From Polynucleobacter difficilis (GTDB taxonomy: Bacteria; Pseudomonadota; Gammaproteobacteria; Burkholderiales; Burkholderiaceae), in NCBI RefSeq assembly GCF_003065365.1, contig NZ_CP023276.1, forward strand, positions 1,674,001 to 1,738,000: a stretch of 64,000 nucleotides of DNA, given 5' to 3'. Below are positions 25,921-34,891 of the stretch, piece after piece. The notes beneath the pieces are model-generated. The model was given only the letters and a program-made list of their open reading frames with translations. It ran no database searches and had not been told where the DNA came from. The position numbers were made by a program, and so were the translations under genes. Each line of letters begins with the position of its first letter. Positions within the stretch are counted from its first letter, which is position 1.

Positions 25921-27996
25921 TCAGGCTTTTAGAAAATCGGCGCGCGATCCGAGCCACCGTTCCAGTTGTTGATCCACCACCGCAGGGTGATTGGCCAAAA
26001 GGCGCTCTGCTGCCTGCTGGGCTAAATCGATCAGCCAGGCATCGCGTTGCAGGTCTACAAAACGGAGCATGGTATCGCCCGATTGCTTTGCGCCCAAGAG
26101 TTCACCCGGGCCGCGCAGTGATAAATCCCGCTCGGCAATTACAAAGCCATCGGATACTTCACGCAGGGTTTGTAGACGCTCCTTAGCGGCGGCCGAAAGG
26201 GGTTCTGCATACATCAATATGCAGACCGAGTCGGCTGTGCCGCGCCCTACTCGGCCGCGCAATTGATGAATTTGGGCATAACCAAATCGCTCCGCATGCT
26301 CAATCACCATGAGGGCCGCATTGGGCACATCTACCCCCACTTCAATCACGGTAGTCGCCACCAGCAATTGAATTTGATTGGCCTTGAATGCTGCCATCAC
26401 AGCAGCCTTCTCCTCCGCCTTTAATCGCCCATGGACGAGACCTATTTTAAATTGGGGCAGGTGCTGCTCTAACTGCGCATAACTCTCCACTGCGGTTTGC
26501 AGTTGCAAGGCATCCGACTCTTCAATTAGGGGGCAAACCCAGTAGGCTTGCAAGCCTTTACTCAACCAGTCCTGCAGGCCATTGATGACTTCATCCCGCC
26601 GGCTGTGCTTCACCACCTTGGTCGTAATGGGCTTGCGTCCTGGTGGCAGCTCATCCACTACAGCCACATCCAGGTCGGCATAGTAGGTCATTGCTAAAGT
26701 GCGGGGGATTGGGGTTGCGGACATCATCAGCTGATGGCAGTAGAACAATTCAGAGCCGATGCGCTGCGATATCTCTAAGCGTTGACGGACCCCAAAGCGG
26801 TGTTGCTCATCAATCACCGCAAGGCCTAACTTCGCAAACGAAACACTTTCCTGAATCAAAGCGTGGGTACCAATAATTAGCTGCGCAGCACCACTCTCAA
26901 TCGCCGCATGCGCAGCTTTTTTTTCTTTGGCTTTTAAACTACCCGATAGCCAGACGATCTCGACCCCAAGCGGCCCAAACCATTCTTGCATTTTGATGAA
27001 GTGCTGTTCGGCCAAAATTTCAGTGGGGGCCATGACCGCAGCCTGATAACCATGGTCGATCGCCCTCGCTGCAGCCAGTGCGGCAACTATGGTCTTGCCG
27101 CTACCCACATCCCCTTGCAATAAGCGGTTCATCGGAAATGCGCGGCTGAGGTCCGACTCAATTTGTGCCCACACCCGCTTTTGCGCTCCCGTTAATTCGA
27201 ATGGCAGTGCTGCCAATAGCCCTTGCTCAATCGATTGCTGCCCTTGAGTTGGTGGATCTCCGTGCAGACGCGGCGCATTACGCTGACGGCGCAGGGCATG
27301 AGCCTGCTTTAGCGAGAGCTGCTGTGCCAATAACTCTTCAAACTGCACCCGTCGCCATGCTGGGTGGGTTCGCTCCATTAATGCAGCGGTATCCGCATCT
27401 GCTGGCGGATTATGTAGATAGTGAATAGCATCATGCAAAGGCATCCATTCGCCCTGCGGCAAGAGATCAGCAGTCACCGGCGCGGGAATCAGCTCGGCTA
27501 GAAATTGCTTAATGTCAGCCGATCGCAATGCCTGCTGCACCGCCTTACGAATCACCGTTTGGGTCACGCCCTCACTGGCGGGGTAGACCGGGGTCAGGCT
27601 CGCTGGTAGTGGCGCATCGGGCGCAACTGCTTTGACGGTGGGGTGAACCATCTCAGGTCCCGAATACCCATCGCGCACCTCTCCACGAACGCGCACATGA
27701 GCGCCCACCGCCATTTGCTTTTGCTGGCTTGGGTAAAAATTGAGAAAGCGCAACTGGAGCAGAGCGGTGTCATCCTCAATGGTGATTACCAACTGCCGCC
27801 GTGGCCGAAACAGCACCTGACTACGTATCACCCTCCCTTGGGTTTGTACTGCGCTAAATGACCCTTTAATTAATGCGTCTTCGATGGTGTAAAGCGCAGT
27901 CTCATCCTCGTAGCGGCTTGGAAGGTGCAATGCGAGCGCAATGGGACTATTTAAGCCCATTTTTTCGAGTGCATTTGGTGGTCGGGGTTTCGTCAT
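25921..27996 (-). CDS. recG: ATP-dependent DNA helicase RecG
   Basis: 691-residue helicase that remodels stalled forks and branch-migrates Holliday junctions. An N-terminal wedge (OB-fold) domain precedes the SF2 motor. Walker A reads LLQGDVGSGKTIVAALA, the DEAD-box variant is AVIDEQHRFGVRQR, and the C-terminal motifs VATTVIEVGVDVP and HQLRGRVGRG are present, followed by the TRG-like region. A TTG at 28032 would overlap queA; the ATG at 27996 begins directly before PRPPNALEKMGL and is chosen. It is divergent from queA, 30 bases apart. Confidence 0.96.
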   Translation of the reverse strand: MTKPRPPNALEKMGLNSPIALALHLPSRYEDETALYTIEDALIKGSFSAVQTQGRVIRSQVLFRPRRQLVITIEDDTALLQLRFLNFYPSQQKQMAVGAHVRVRGEVRDGYSGPEMVHPTVKAVAPDAPLPASLTPVYPASEGVTQTVIRKAVQQALRSADIKQFLAELIPAPVTADLLPQGEWMPLHDAIHYLHNPPADADTAALMERTHPAWRRVQFEELLAQQLSLKQAHALRRQRNAPRLHGDPPTQGQQSIEQGLLAALPFELTGAQKRVWAQIESDLSRAFPMNRLLQGDVGSGKTIVAALAAARAIDHGYQAAVMAPTEILAEQHFIKMQEWFGPLGVEIVWLSGSLKAKEKKAAHAAIESGAAQLIIGTHALIQESVSFAKLGLAVIDEQHRFGVRQRLEISQRIGSELFYCHQLMMSATPIPRTLAMTYYADLDVAVVDELPPGRKPITTKVVKHSRRDEVINGLQDWLSKGLQAYWVCPLIEESDALQLQTAVESYAQLEQHLPQFKIGLVHGRLKAEEKAAVMAAFKANQIQLLVATTVIEVGVDVPNAALMVIEHAERFGYAQIHQLRGRVGRGTADSVCILMYAEPLSAAAKERLQTLREVSDGFVIAERDLSLRGPGELLGAKQSGDTMLRFVDLQRDAWLIDLAQQAAERLLANHPAVVDQQLERWLGSRADFLKA

Positions 27997-28026
27997 GGTT
28001 AGAATTCCAACTTCGATGGTAATGCT

Positions 28027-29046
28027 ATGCAACTCTCCGACTTCAATTACGACCTTCCGCCCGAGCTAATTGCTCAGCACCCCCTCGCCAATCGCTCCGA
28101 CAGCCGCTTGTTGGAGGTGGCCGCCAACGGCTTGCATGACCGTACATTTGTCGATATCAGCCAAATTGCCAAGCCTAGCGATTTATTCATCTTCAATGAT
28201 ACGAAGGTAATCCCAGCAAGGCTATATGGTCAGAAAGAAACCGGGGGGCAAGTTGAGCTCTTGATTGAGCGCATCACTGGTGAAAATCGAGCCTGGGTGC
28301 AAATTAGAGCCTCAAAGACGCCCAAAGTCGGTAGCCGAATACACATTCAGAATAAGCTCGGCGAACAAATCGATGTCGAGATCCTAGAGCGTAAGGATCG
28401 CTTTTATGAAATCGCTTTTCAGAAAAGCGTATTGGAATTGCTTGATCGCTTTGGTGAACTACCCCTACCGCACTACATTGAGCACCAAGCGGATCGCGAC
28501 GATGCCGAGCGCTACCAAACTGTTTTGGCAAGTAACCCCGGCGCAGTAGCAGCGCCTACTGCAGGCCTGCACTTTGATGATTTGGTTTTGGGGCAGCTGG
28601 CTAAGAATGGAGTGGAACGAGCGACCATTACCTTACACGTTGGCGCAGGCACCTTCACTCCCGTTCACTCCGAAGATTTAAGTCAGCACCAAATGCATTA
28701 TGAGTGGTACAGCATCCCTGAAAAAACCATTGAAGCGATTGAACAAACCAAACAAAAGGGCGGACGCGTGATTGCCGTTGGCACCACCAGTTTGCGCACA
28801 CTGGAGAGCTATGCCCTGAATCAAGCGCTAACGGGGGATACCAATTTATTTATCACTCCGGGCTTTCAATTTAAAGTGGTCGATGCCTTGGTTACCAACT
28901 TCCACCTACCCAAGTCCACTTTGCTGATGTTAGTTAGCGCCTTTGCCGGTATGGATACTATTCGGGAGGCCTATCGGCACGCGATTACGGAGCGCTATCG
29001 CTTTTTCAGTTATGGTGATGCCATGTACCTGAATCGTTCCGCTTAA
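28027..29046 (+). CDS. queA: S-adenosylmethionine:tRNA ribosyltransferase-isomerase
   Basis: 339-residue enzyme that moves the ribosyl group of AdoMet onto preQ1 in tRNA to form epoxyqueuosine. Conserved blocks are DFNYDLPPELIAQHPL, LFIFNDTKVIPARLYG, APTAGLHFD, HVGAGTFTPV and VTNFHLPKSTLLMLVSAF. Length is standard. The gene starts the queA-tgt-yajC-secD-secF run and is followed 9 bases later by tgt, the preceding step of the same queuosine pathway. Confidence 0.97.
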   Translation: MQLSDFNYDLPPELIAQHPLANRSDSRLLEVAANGLHDRTFVDISQIAKPSDLFIFNDTKVIPARLYGQKETGGQVELLIERITGENRAWVQIRASKTPKVGSRIHIQNKLGEQIDVEILERKDRFYEIAFQKSVLELLDRFGELPLPHYIEHQADRDDAERYQTVLASNPGAVAAPTAGLHFDDLVLGQLAKNGVERATITLHVGAGTFTPVHSEDLSQHQMHYEWYSIPEKTIEAIEQTKQKGGRVIAVGTTSLRTLESYALNQALTGDTNLFITPGFQFKVVDALVTNFHLPKSTLLMLVSAFAGMDTIREAYRHAITERYRFFSYGDAMYLNRSA

Positions 29047-29055
29047 ACTAGGCTA

Positions 29056-30213
29056 ATGACTTCACCCATTCAATTTGAGTTAATCAAGCGCGATTCGCAA
29101 AGCTTGGCACGACTCGGCAGGCTTGATCTGCCCCACGGCAGTGTGCAAACACCCATCTTTATGCCGGTCGGGACCTACGGTACGGTCAAGGCCATGACCC
29201 CGCGCGATCTTGAGGAAGCCAAAGCGCAAATTATTTTGGGCAACACCTTTCATTTATGGCTGCGGCCTGGACTGGATGTCATTGCGAAACACGGTGGACT
29301 GCATCGCTTTATGGCGTGGGATAAACCCATCTTGACTGATTCGGGTGGCTTTCAGGTATTTAGCCTGGGCGCACTGCGCAAGATTTCAGAAGATGGCGTG
29401 ACCTTTGCCTCACCCATTAATGGCGATAAATTGTTCATGTCTCCCGAAGTCTCGATGGAGATCCAAGCAGTGCTCAATAGTGACATTGCCATGCAATTCG
29501 ATGAGTGCACTCCCTATGAGACGCATGGTCAAGCCACCACTGAAAAAGCAGCGCGGCAATCCCTTGAGCTATCGCTCCGCTGGGGCGCCCGTTCACTCAA
29601 GCGCTTTCGGGAGCTTGAAACGGGTAATGGGCTCTTTGGCATTGTGCAGGGCGGGATGTTTGAATCCTTGCGTGAAGCCTCCTTAGCCGAAGTAAGTCAG
29701 CAGGGATTTGATGGCATTGCGATTGGCGGCCTCTCGGTAGGAGAGCCTAAGCCTGAGTTTGAACGAATTTTGGCGTTTACTGCCCCCAAGCTTCCAGAAA
29801 AAGCCCCTCACTATTTGATGGGTGTTGGCACCCCTGAAGATCTGATGCTCGGGGTTAGCAATGGCATCGACATGTTCGATTGCGTGATGCCCACCCGAAA
29901 TGCCCGCAATGGCTGGCTATTTACCCGCTTTGGCGATTTGAAGCTGCGCAACAGTGGCTATAAAGACGATGATCGCCCAGTAGACCCGACCTGCTCCTGC
30001 TATACCTGCCAGCGCTTTACCCGGTCTTATCTCAATCACCTGCAAAAAGCCAATGAAATTCTGGGGGCGCAGCTCAATACGATCCACAATTTGTCCTACT
30101 ACATAGGGCTAATGACTGAAATCCGGGAAGCCCTGGCAAAGGACCGCTTTAGCGCCTACCGCGAGCAGTTTTATGCCGATCGGCAACGCGGCGTCGAGCC
30201 AGGCCAGGATTAG
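29056..30213 (+). CDS. tgt: Queuine tRNA-ribosyltransferase (TGT)
   Basis: 385-residue enzyme that exchanges guanine-34 for preQ1 in tRNAs with GUN anticodons. Catalytic residues are visible: the general-base region LTDSGGFQVFSLG and the nucleophile segment FDCVMPTRNARNG. The zinc site CSCYTCQRF with the downstream histidine in SYLNHL is intact. It lies directly after queA and before yajC, the same arrangement as in E. coli. Confidence 0.97.
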   Translation: MTSPIQFELIKRDSQSLARLGRLDLPHGSVQTPIFMPVGTYGTVKAMTPRDLEEAKAQIILGNTFHLWLRPGLDVIAKHGGLHRFMAWDKPILTDSGGFQVFSLGALRKISEDGVTFASPINGDKLFMSPEVSMEIQAVLNSDIAMQFDECTPYETHGQATTEKAARQSLELSLRWGARSLKRFRELETGNGLFGIVQGGMFESLREASLAEVSQQGFDGIAIGGLSVGEPKPEFERILAFTAPKLPEKAPHYLMGVGTPEDLMLGVSNGIDMFDCVMPTRNARNGWLFTRFGDLKLRNSGYKDDDRPVDPTCSCYTCQRFTRSYLNHLQKANEILGAQLNTIHNLSYYIGLMTEIREALAKDRFSAYREQFYADRQRGVEPGQD

Positions 30214-30299
30214 GCTTCAAATCCCCTAAGCGGTTTAGAATTGCACCTTAGCCGATCTTTCTGGCTTTTTAATTAGGGTTCTTTATGGAGGCTTTGAAT

Positions 30300-30623
30300 A
30301 TGTGGATTAGTAATGCATTTGCTCAAACTGGTGCTGGCTCAGATAGCGGCGGCCTAATGGGTTTCTTGCCCATCCTGTTGATGTTTGTGGTGCTGTACTT
30401 CATCATGATTCGCCCACAAATGAAGCGTCAAAAAGAAACGCGCCTCATGCTCGAAGCATTGGCAGTTGGCGATGAAGTCATTACCATCGGCGGAATTCTT
30501 GGCAAAGTCAATGCAATACGAGATCAAAACGTGATCGTTGAAATTGCAGCGGGCACCGAAGTGATCATGCAAAAGGGGGCGGTCACCATGGTTTTGCCTA
30601 AAGGCACCCTCAAAGCTGCTTAA
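30300..30623 (+). CDS. yajC: Preprotein translocase subunit YajC
   Basis: 107-residue small membrane protein that associates with SecDF. One transmembrane helix (LPILLMFVVLYFIMIRP) is followed by a basic cytoplasmic domain with the family pattern GDEVITIGGILGKV. An ATG at 30285 is in frame, but the ATG at 30300 has GGAGG at 30287-30291 with an 8-base gap and is preferred. secD starts 33 bases after the stop. Confidence 0.95.
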   Translation: MWISNAFAQTGAGSDSGGLMGFLPILLMFVVLYFIMIRPQMKRQKETRLMLEALAVGDEVITIGGILGKVNAIRDQNVIVEIAAGTEVIMQKGAVTMVLPKGTLKAA

Positions 30624-30656
30624 TCTCATTTTTAGCATTCGCGTCATCGAGACACT

Positions 30657-32516
30657 ATGAACCGTTACCCACTCTGGAAGTACCTTGTAATTGGTGTTGC
30701 GCTCCTCATTGGCGCGCTCTACTCCTTACCGAATATTTTTGGAGAGGCTCCAGCGGTTCAGGTCTCGGCCGCCAAGCCAACCGTCAAGGTTGAGCTAGCA
30801 ACGCAAGCGCGTGTTGAAAAAATATTAGCCGATGCCTCGATTCCAAGTACCGGAATGTTTTTTGAGCGCACCGGCAACGTCGGGTCAGTGAAGGTTCGCT
30901 TTGATAGCACCGACATTCAGTTGCGCGCCAAGGATTTGTTGCAACAAAAACTAAATTCCGATCCAAATGATCCCAGCTTTACAGTTGCTTTAAATCTACT
31001 CTCCAACACACCCCATTGGCTCAGCTCGATTAATGCGATGCCAATGCCCCTGGGTCTTGATCTGCGCGGTGGCGTGTACTTCCTGCTGCAAGTGGACATG
31101 CAAGGCGCGGTACAGAAAAAAGTGCTGGCCATTGCGGGTGATATTCGCAGTCAATTGCGTGAAAAGAACATTCGCCACCAAGGCATTGAACGCGGCAATG
31201 AATCCGTCACCATTCAGTTTGGTAGCGCCGAGGAAGCAGAAAAAGCTAAGGCACTGCTCACCGCCTCACAAACCGACCTGATTTGGCAACTGAGTGCGCA
31301 AGCCAGTGGTGCTCGTCTCCTTGGCCAGTTCAAGCCAGCCTCGCTTAAAGAAGTACAAGACAACGCGGTAAAGCAAAACATTACCACCCTCAATAAGCGC
31401 GTGAATGAACTGGCCGTAAAAGAGCCAGTCATTCAGCAACAAGGTGCTGATCGCATCATCGTGCAATTGCCGGGCGTACAAGACACTGCTCGCGCCAAAG
31501 ATATCATTGGCCGCACTGCTACCCTCGAATCCCGCCTCGCTGACCCGCTGGTATCCACCATTGCGGTTGGTGATCCCGTTCCTCCTGGCATGGACGTATT
31601 CCGTTTTGGCGAAGGCCGACTGGGCGTATTTAAGAAGTCGATTATTTTTAGTGGTGAGCGCATTACCGATGCGAGCGCAGGCTTTGATCAAAATCAACGC
31701 CCCTCGGTCAATATTTCTCTGGATGCGGCCGGTGGTAGGGTAATGCAGGAAGTCACCCGTGAAAATATTGGCAAACCCATGGGCATGATTTTGTTTGAAA
31801 AAGGTAAAGGCGAAGTACTTACCATTGCCACCATTCAAAGTGAGTTTGGTTCCAAGTTTCAGATTACGGGCCAGCCTACCACCGAGAGTGCCAACGACCT
31901 TGCCCTGCTATTGCGCGCAGGCTCACTGGCAGCCCCAATGGAAATCATTGAAGAGCGCACCATTGGCCCAAGCCTAGGCGCTGAGAACATTGAAAAAGGC
32001 TTTACTTCGCTGATCTTTGGCTTTATTGCAATCGCTGTCTTCATGATTGCTTACTACATGCTATTTGGCTTTTTCTCGGTCACTGCCCTGGCAGTCAACA
32101 TTGTGCTGCTGATTTCGCTTCTATCGATGCTGCAGGCGACCTTAAGCCTACCTGGTATTGCAGCGATGGCCTTGGCACTGGGTATGGCAATTGACTCAAA
32201 CGTGCTGATCAACGAGCGTATTCGGGAAGAGTTACGCAATGGCGTTGCCCCCAGCACTGCGATTGCAATTGGCTTTGATAAGGCCTGGGCAACTATTTTG
32301 GACTCCAATATCACCACCTTGATTGCTGGCTTGGCATTGTTAGCTTTCGGCTCCGGCCCCATCAAGGGGTTTGCGGTGGTCCATTGCTTGGGTATTTTGA
32401 CCTCGATGTTCTCGGCAGTCTTTTTCTCGCGCGGCATTGTCAATCTTTGGTACGGCAGAAAAAAGAAGTTACAGAAAATTTCAATTGGCCAGGTTTGGGT
32501 CGCGAAGGAGAAATAA
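30657..32516 (+). CDS. secD: Protein translocase subunit SecD
   Basis: 619-residue inner-membrane RND-type protein that uses the proton gradient to help pull preproteins through SecYEG. The first helix (LVIGVALLIGALYSLPNIFG) leads into a large periplasmic P1 domain with the signature LGLDLRGGVYFLLQVD. Five C-terminal helices include the conserved MALGMAIDSNVLINERIREEL motif. Length fits the family. It is followed 3 bases later by secF and clearly cotranscribed with it. Confidence 0.97.
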   Translation: MNRYPLWKYLVIGVALLIGALYSLPNIFGEAPAVQVSAAKPTVKVELATQARVEKILADASIPSTGMFFERTGNVGSVKVRFDSTDIQLRAKDLLQQKLNSDPNDPSFTVALNLLSNTPHWLSSINAMPMPLGLDLRGGVYFLLQVDMQGAVQKKVLAIAGDIRSQLREKNIRHQGIERGNESVTIQFGSAEEAEKAKALLTASQTDLIWQLSAQASGARLLGQFKPASLKEVQDNAVKQNITTLNKRVNELAVKEPVIQQQGADRIIVQLPGVQDTARAKDIIGRTATLESRLADPLVSTIAVGDPVPPGMDVFRFGEGRLGVFKKSIIFSGERITDASAGFDQNQRPSVNISLDAAGGRVMQEVTRENIGKPMGMILFEKGKGEVLTIATIQSEFGSKFQITGQPTTESANDLALLLRAGSLAAPMEIIEERTIGPSLGAENIEKGFTSLIFGFIAIAVFMIAYYMLFGFFSVTALAVNIVLLISLLSMLQATLSLPGIAAMALALGMAIDSNVLINERIREELRNGVAPSTAIAIGFDKAWATILDSNITTLIAGLALLAFGSGPIKGFAVVHCLGILTSMFSAVFFSRGIVNLWYGRKKKLQKISIGQVWVAKEK

Positions 32517-32519
32517 GCC

Positions 32520-33494
32520 ATGGAATTTTTCCGCATCCGCAAAGACATCCCCTTCATGCGCCATGCATTGATTCTCAATGCATTCTCATTTGTCTCTTTC
32601 TTAGCTGCAGTCTTTTTCCTCTGGCAAAACGGCTTACATCTCTCGATCGAATTCACCGGTGGTACGGTCATGGAGGTGAGCTATCAACAAACCGCGCCGC
32701 TCGATTCGATTCGTAAAAAGGTAGAGAAGCTTGGCTACACCGATACCCAGATCCAGAACTTTGGTAGTTCGCGAGACATCATTATTCGCCTTCCTTTGCA
32801 AAAGGATGCGGAGGGGAAAAACATTTCCTCTGCAGATCAAAGCTTGGTTGTGATGAAAGCGTTGGTCGAGGATGGCACAGAGGCCAAGTTGCAACGGGTT
32901 GAATTTGTGGGCCCTCAGGTCGGTAAAGAGTTAGCAATCGATGGCCTTAAGGCCCTTACCTTCGTGGTGATTGGCATCATGATTTACCTGTCGTTCCGCT
33001 TTGAGTGGAAATTTGCCATTGCCGGCATTATTGCTAACTTGCACGATGTGGTCATCATCCTCGGCTTTTTTGCCTTCTTCCAATGGGAGTTCTCACTCTC
33101 GGTTCTTGCCGCAGTTCTGGCTGTCTTAGGCTATTCGGTAAACGAGTCGGTGGTTATTTTTGACCGGATCCGTGAGAACTTCCGCAAGTACCGAAAGATG
33201 ACCACCCCTGAGGTAATTGATAACGCGATTACCAGCACCATTAGCCGTACCGTCATCACGCACGGCAGTACGCAAATGATGGTGCTCGCGATGCTGTTGT
33301 TCGGCGGACCTACCCTCTTTTACTTTGCGCTAGCTCTCACCATCGGCATTTTGTTTGGTATTTACTCGTCAGTATTCGTGGCGGCTGCGATTGCGATGTG
33401 GCTTGGAATTAAGCGTGAAGACTTAATCAAGAACGATAAAAAGCCAGACGATCCAACGCGCAAAGACGATCCCAACTACGGCGCTACGGTTTAA
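32520..33494 (+). CDS. secF: Protein translocase subunit SecF
   Basis: 324-residue partner of SecD. The first helix is followed by the periplasmic FTGGTVMEVSY block. The RND-type motifs VLGYSVNESVVIFDRIREN and LFYFALALTIGILFGIYSSVFVA lie in the C-terminal membrane part. GGAG precedes the ATG at 32520. The stop codon overlaps the convergent waaA gene by four bases, with no room for a separate terminator. Confidence 0.97.
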   Translation: MEFFRIRKDIPFMRHALILNAFSFVSFLAAVFFLWQNGLHLSIEFTGGTVMEVSYQQTAPLDSIRKKVEKLGYTDTQIQNFGSSRDIIIRLPLQKDAEGKNISSADQSLVVMKALVEDGTEAKLQRVEFVGPQVGKELAIDGLKALTFVVIGIMIYLSFRFEWKFAIAGIIANLHDVVIILGFFAFFQWEFSLSVLAAVLAVLGYSVNESVVIFDRIRENFRKYRKMTTPEVIDNAITSTISRTVITHGSTQMMVLAMLLFGGPTLFYFALALTIGILFGIYSSVFVAAAIAMWLGIKREDLIKNDKKPDDPTRKDDPNYGATV

Positions 33495-34891
33495 GTAGTT
33501 CGTCCTTTGAGTGCGGCCATGATTCTGGTGGTCGCGCCCTGATAATGTGCGGCATACCGCAGAGCCGCCTCCCGCATTGCTTTGCGCTGCTGCTGATCTT
33601 GCAAAATTCGAATTATCGTGCCGGCCAATGTCGTTGCCAATGATCCATTGTTCCCAACCCGCATAGCTGCACCATAATCAATTGCATCTTGGCTTGCCTG
33701 CTGAAAGTTAAAGGTATGCTCCCCAAGCAGTACAGGGCAGCCCGCAGCACACGCTTCAATCAGGTTTTGGCCACCGAATGGCAGCAAACTTCCGCCCATC
33801 ACCACGAGATCGGATGCGCTGTAATACAAAGGCATCTCGCCCATTGAATCGCCGAGCACCACTGCCGTTTTCAGATCAATCGTATTTTGCAAATCCACGG
33901 CGTCTAAATTAATTTCAGAGCGGCGCAATACCATCAGCCCGTAAGCACGAAAGAGCTCAGCCACTTCAGTAAAGCGCTCGGGGTGGCGTGGCACGATGCA
34001 CAGCAAGGGCTGTGCCGTTGATGCCGATCCTGATGCCGATACTGATTCTTCAGCATGCATTTGAAGTACAGCTTGCCATGCCTCCAGAATGATTGCTTCT
34101 TCGCCTTCGCGGGTGCTGGCAGCGCAAACCATGAGGCGATGGTTTTTTTCTAGATGCGCGTGCCATGCGAGGCCCTGCTTAACCAATACGGGGTCTAGCA
34201 CCACATCAAACTTTAGATTACCGACGACCTCACAATGCTTCACGCCAAGCGCCCGATAACGCCCTGCATCGAGTTCGGTCTGCGCCAAAATACCGGCGAA
34301 TGCCTGAAACAAAGAACGGCCTGCATTGCCAAAGCGAGCAACGCGGCGCGCACTGCGCTCAGATAAGCGGGCATTGATTAAATAGACCGGTAAATTTATT
34401 TCGGCAGCGCGAAACACAATCGTTGGCCATGCTTCGGTTTCCATAAATAAACCCAGCGTGGGCTTCGCTGCTTTTAAAAACCGCTCTACCGACCAGCAGA
34501 GGTCATAAGGCAAATACACTTGCTGCAAACGGCCCTGCGCTATGGCATCAGCAAAAATGGCTGCACCAGTGCGCCGCCCATTGGGCGTCATGCACGTCAG
34601 CACAATGGATTTACCCTCTTGTAAATAGGCTTCAATGAGAGGCTGCGCTGCTCTGGTTTCGCCTACCGATACGGCATGTACCCAAATAGCTCCAGGCTGA
34701 ATGCCTTGGCTAAAACCGAAACGCTCCGCAATCGCTTGGCGGTAGCCTGGGTCCTTACGGCCTCGCCACCACAGCCGCAGTAGTACGACTGGCAAGAGAA
34801 GATGCCACCCCAGTTGATAGCAGGCAAACCAGAGCCAAGGGCGATTGACCGTTGACTGCGGCAATGCAGGCTCTGGGCTAGCTGGCGTCAC
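33491..34891 (-). CDS. waaA: 3-deoxy-D-manno-octulosonic acid transferase
   Basis: 466-residue GT-B glycosyltransferase that adds Kdo to lipid A precursors at the inner membrane. An N-terminal hydrophobic segment (WHLLLPVVLLRLWWRG) precedes the family motifs AIWVHAVSVGETRAAQPLI, MTPNGRRTG and FMETEAWPTI. The C-terminal donor domain has SLLPFGGQNLIEACAAGCPVLLGEHTFNF. The start is a GTG at 34891, overlapping the purB stop as GTGA, so translation is coupled to purB. Residues about 290-305 are a Ser/Ala-rich linker. Confidence 0.94.
   Translation of the reverse strand: MTPASPEPALPQSTVNRPWLWFACYQLGWHLLLPVVLLRLWWRGRKDPGYRQAIAERFGFSQGIQPGAIWVHAVSVGETRAAQPLIEAYLQEGKSIVLTCMTPNGRRTGAAIFADAIAQGRLQQVYLPYDLCWSVERFLKAAKPTLGLFMETEAWPTIVFRAAEINLPVYLINARLSERSARRVARFGNAGRSLFQAFAGILAQTELDAGRYRALGVKHCEVVGNLKFDVVLDPVLVKQGLAWHAHLEKNHRLMVCAASTREGEEAIILEAWQAVLQMHAEESVSASGSASTAQPLLCIVPRHPERFTEVAELFRAYGLMVLRRSEINLDAVDLQNTIDLKTAVVLGDSMGEMPLYYSASDLVVMGGSLLPFGGQNLIEACAAGCPVLLGEHTFNFQQASQDAIDYGAAMRVGNNGSLATTLAGTIIRILQDQQQRKAMREAALRYAAHYQGATTRIMAALKGRTT

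Noticed and set aside
31266..31838. 190-codon minus-strand open frame
   Set aside because: Antisense to secD, whose frame and motifs are fully intact.
32054..32671. 205-codon minus-strand open frame spanning the secD/secF junction
   Set aside because: Antisense to two well-supported genes and low-complexity Lys/Ala-rich, as expected for a shadow.
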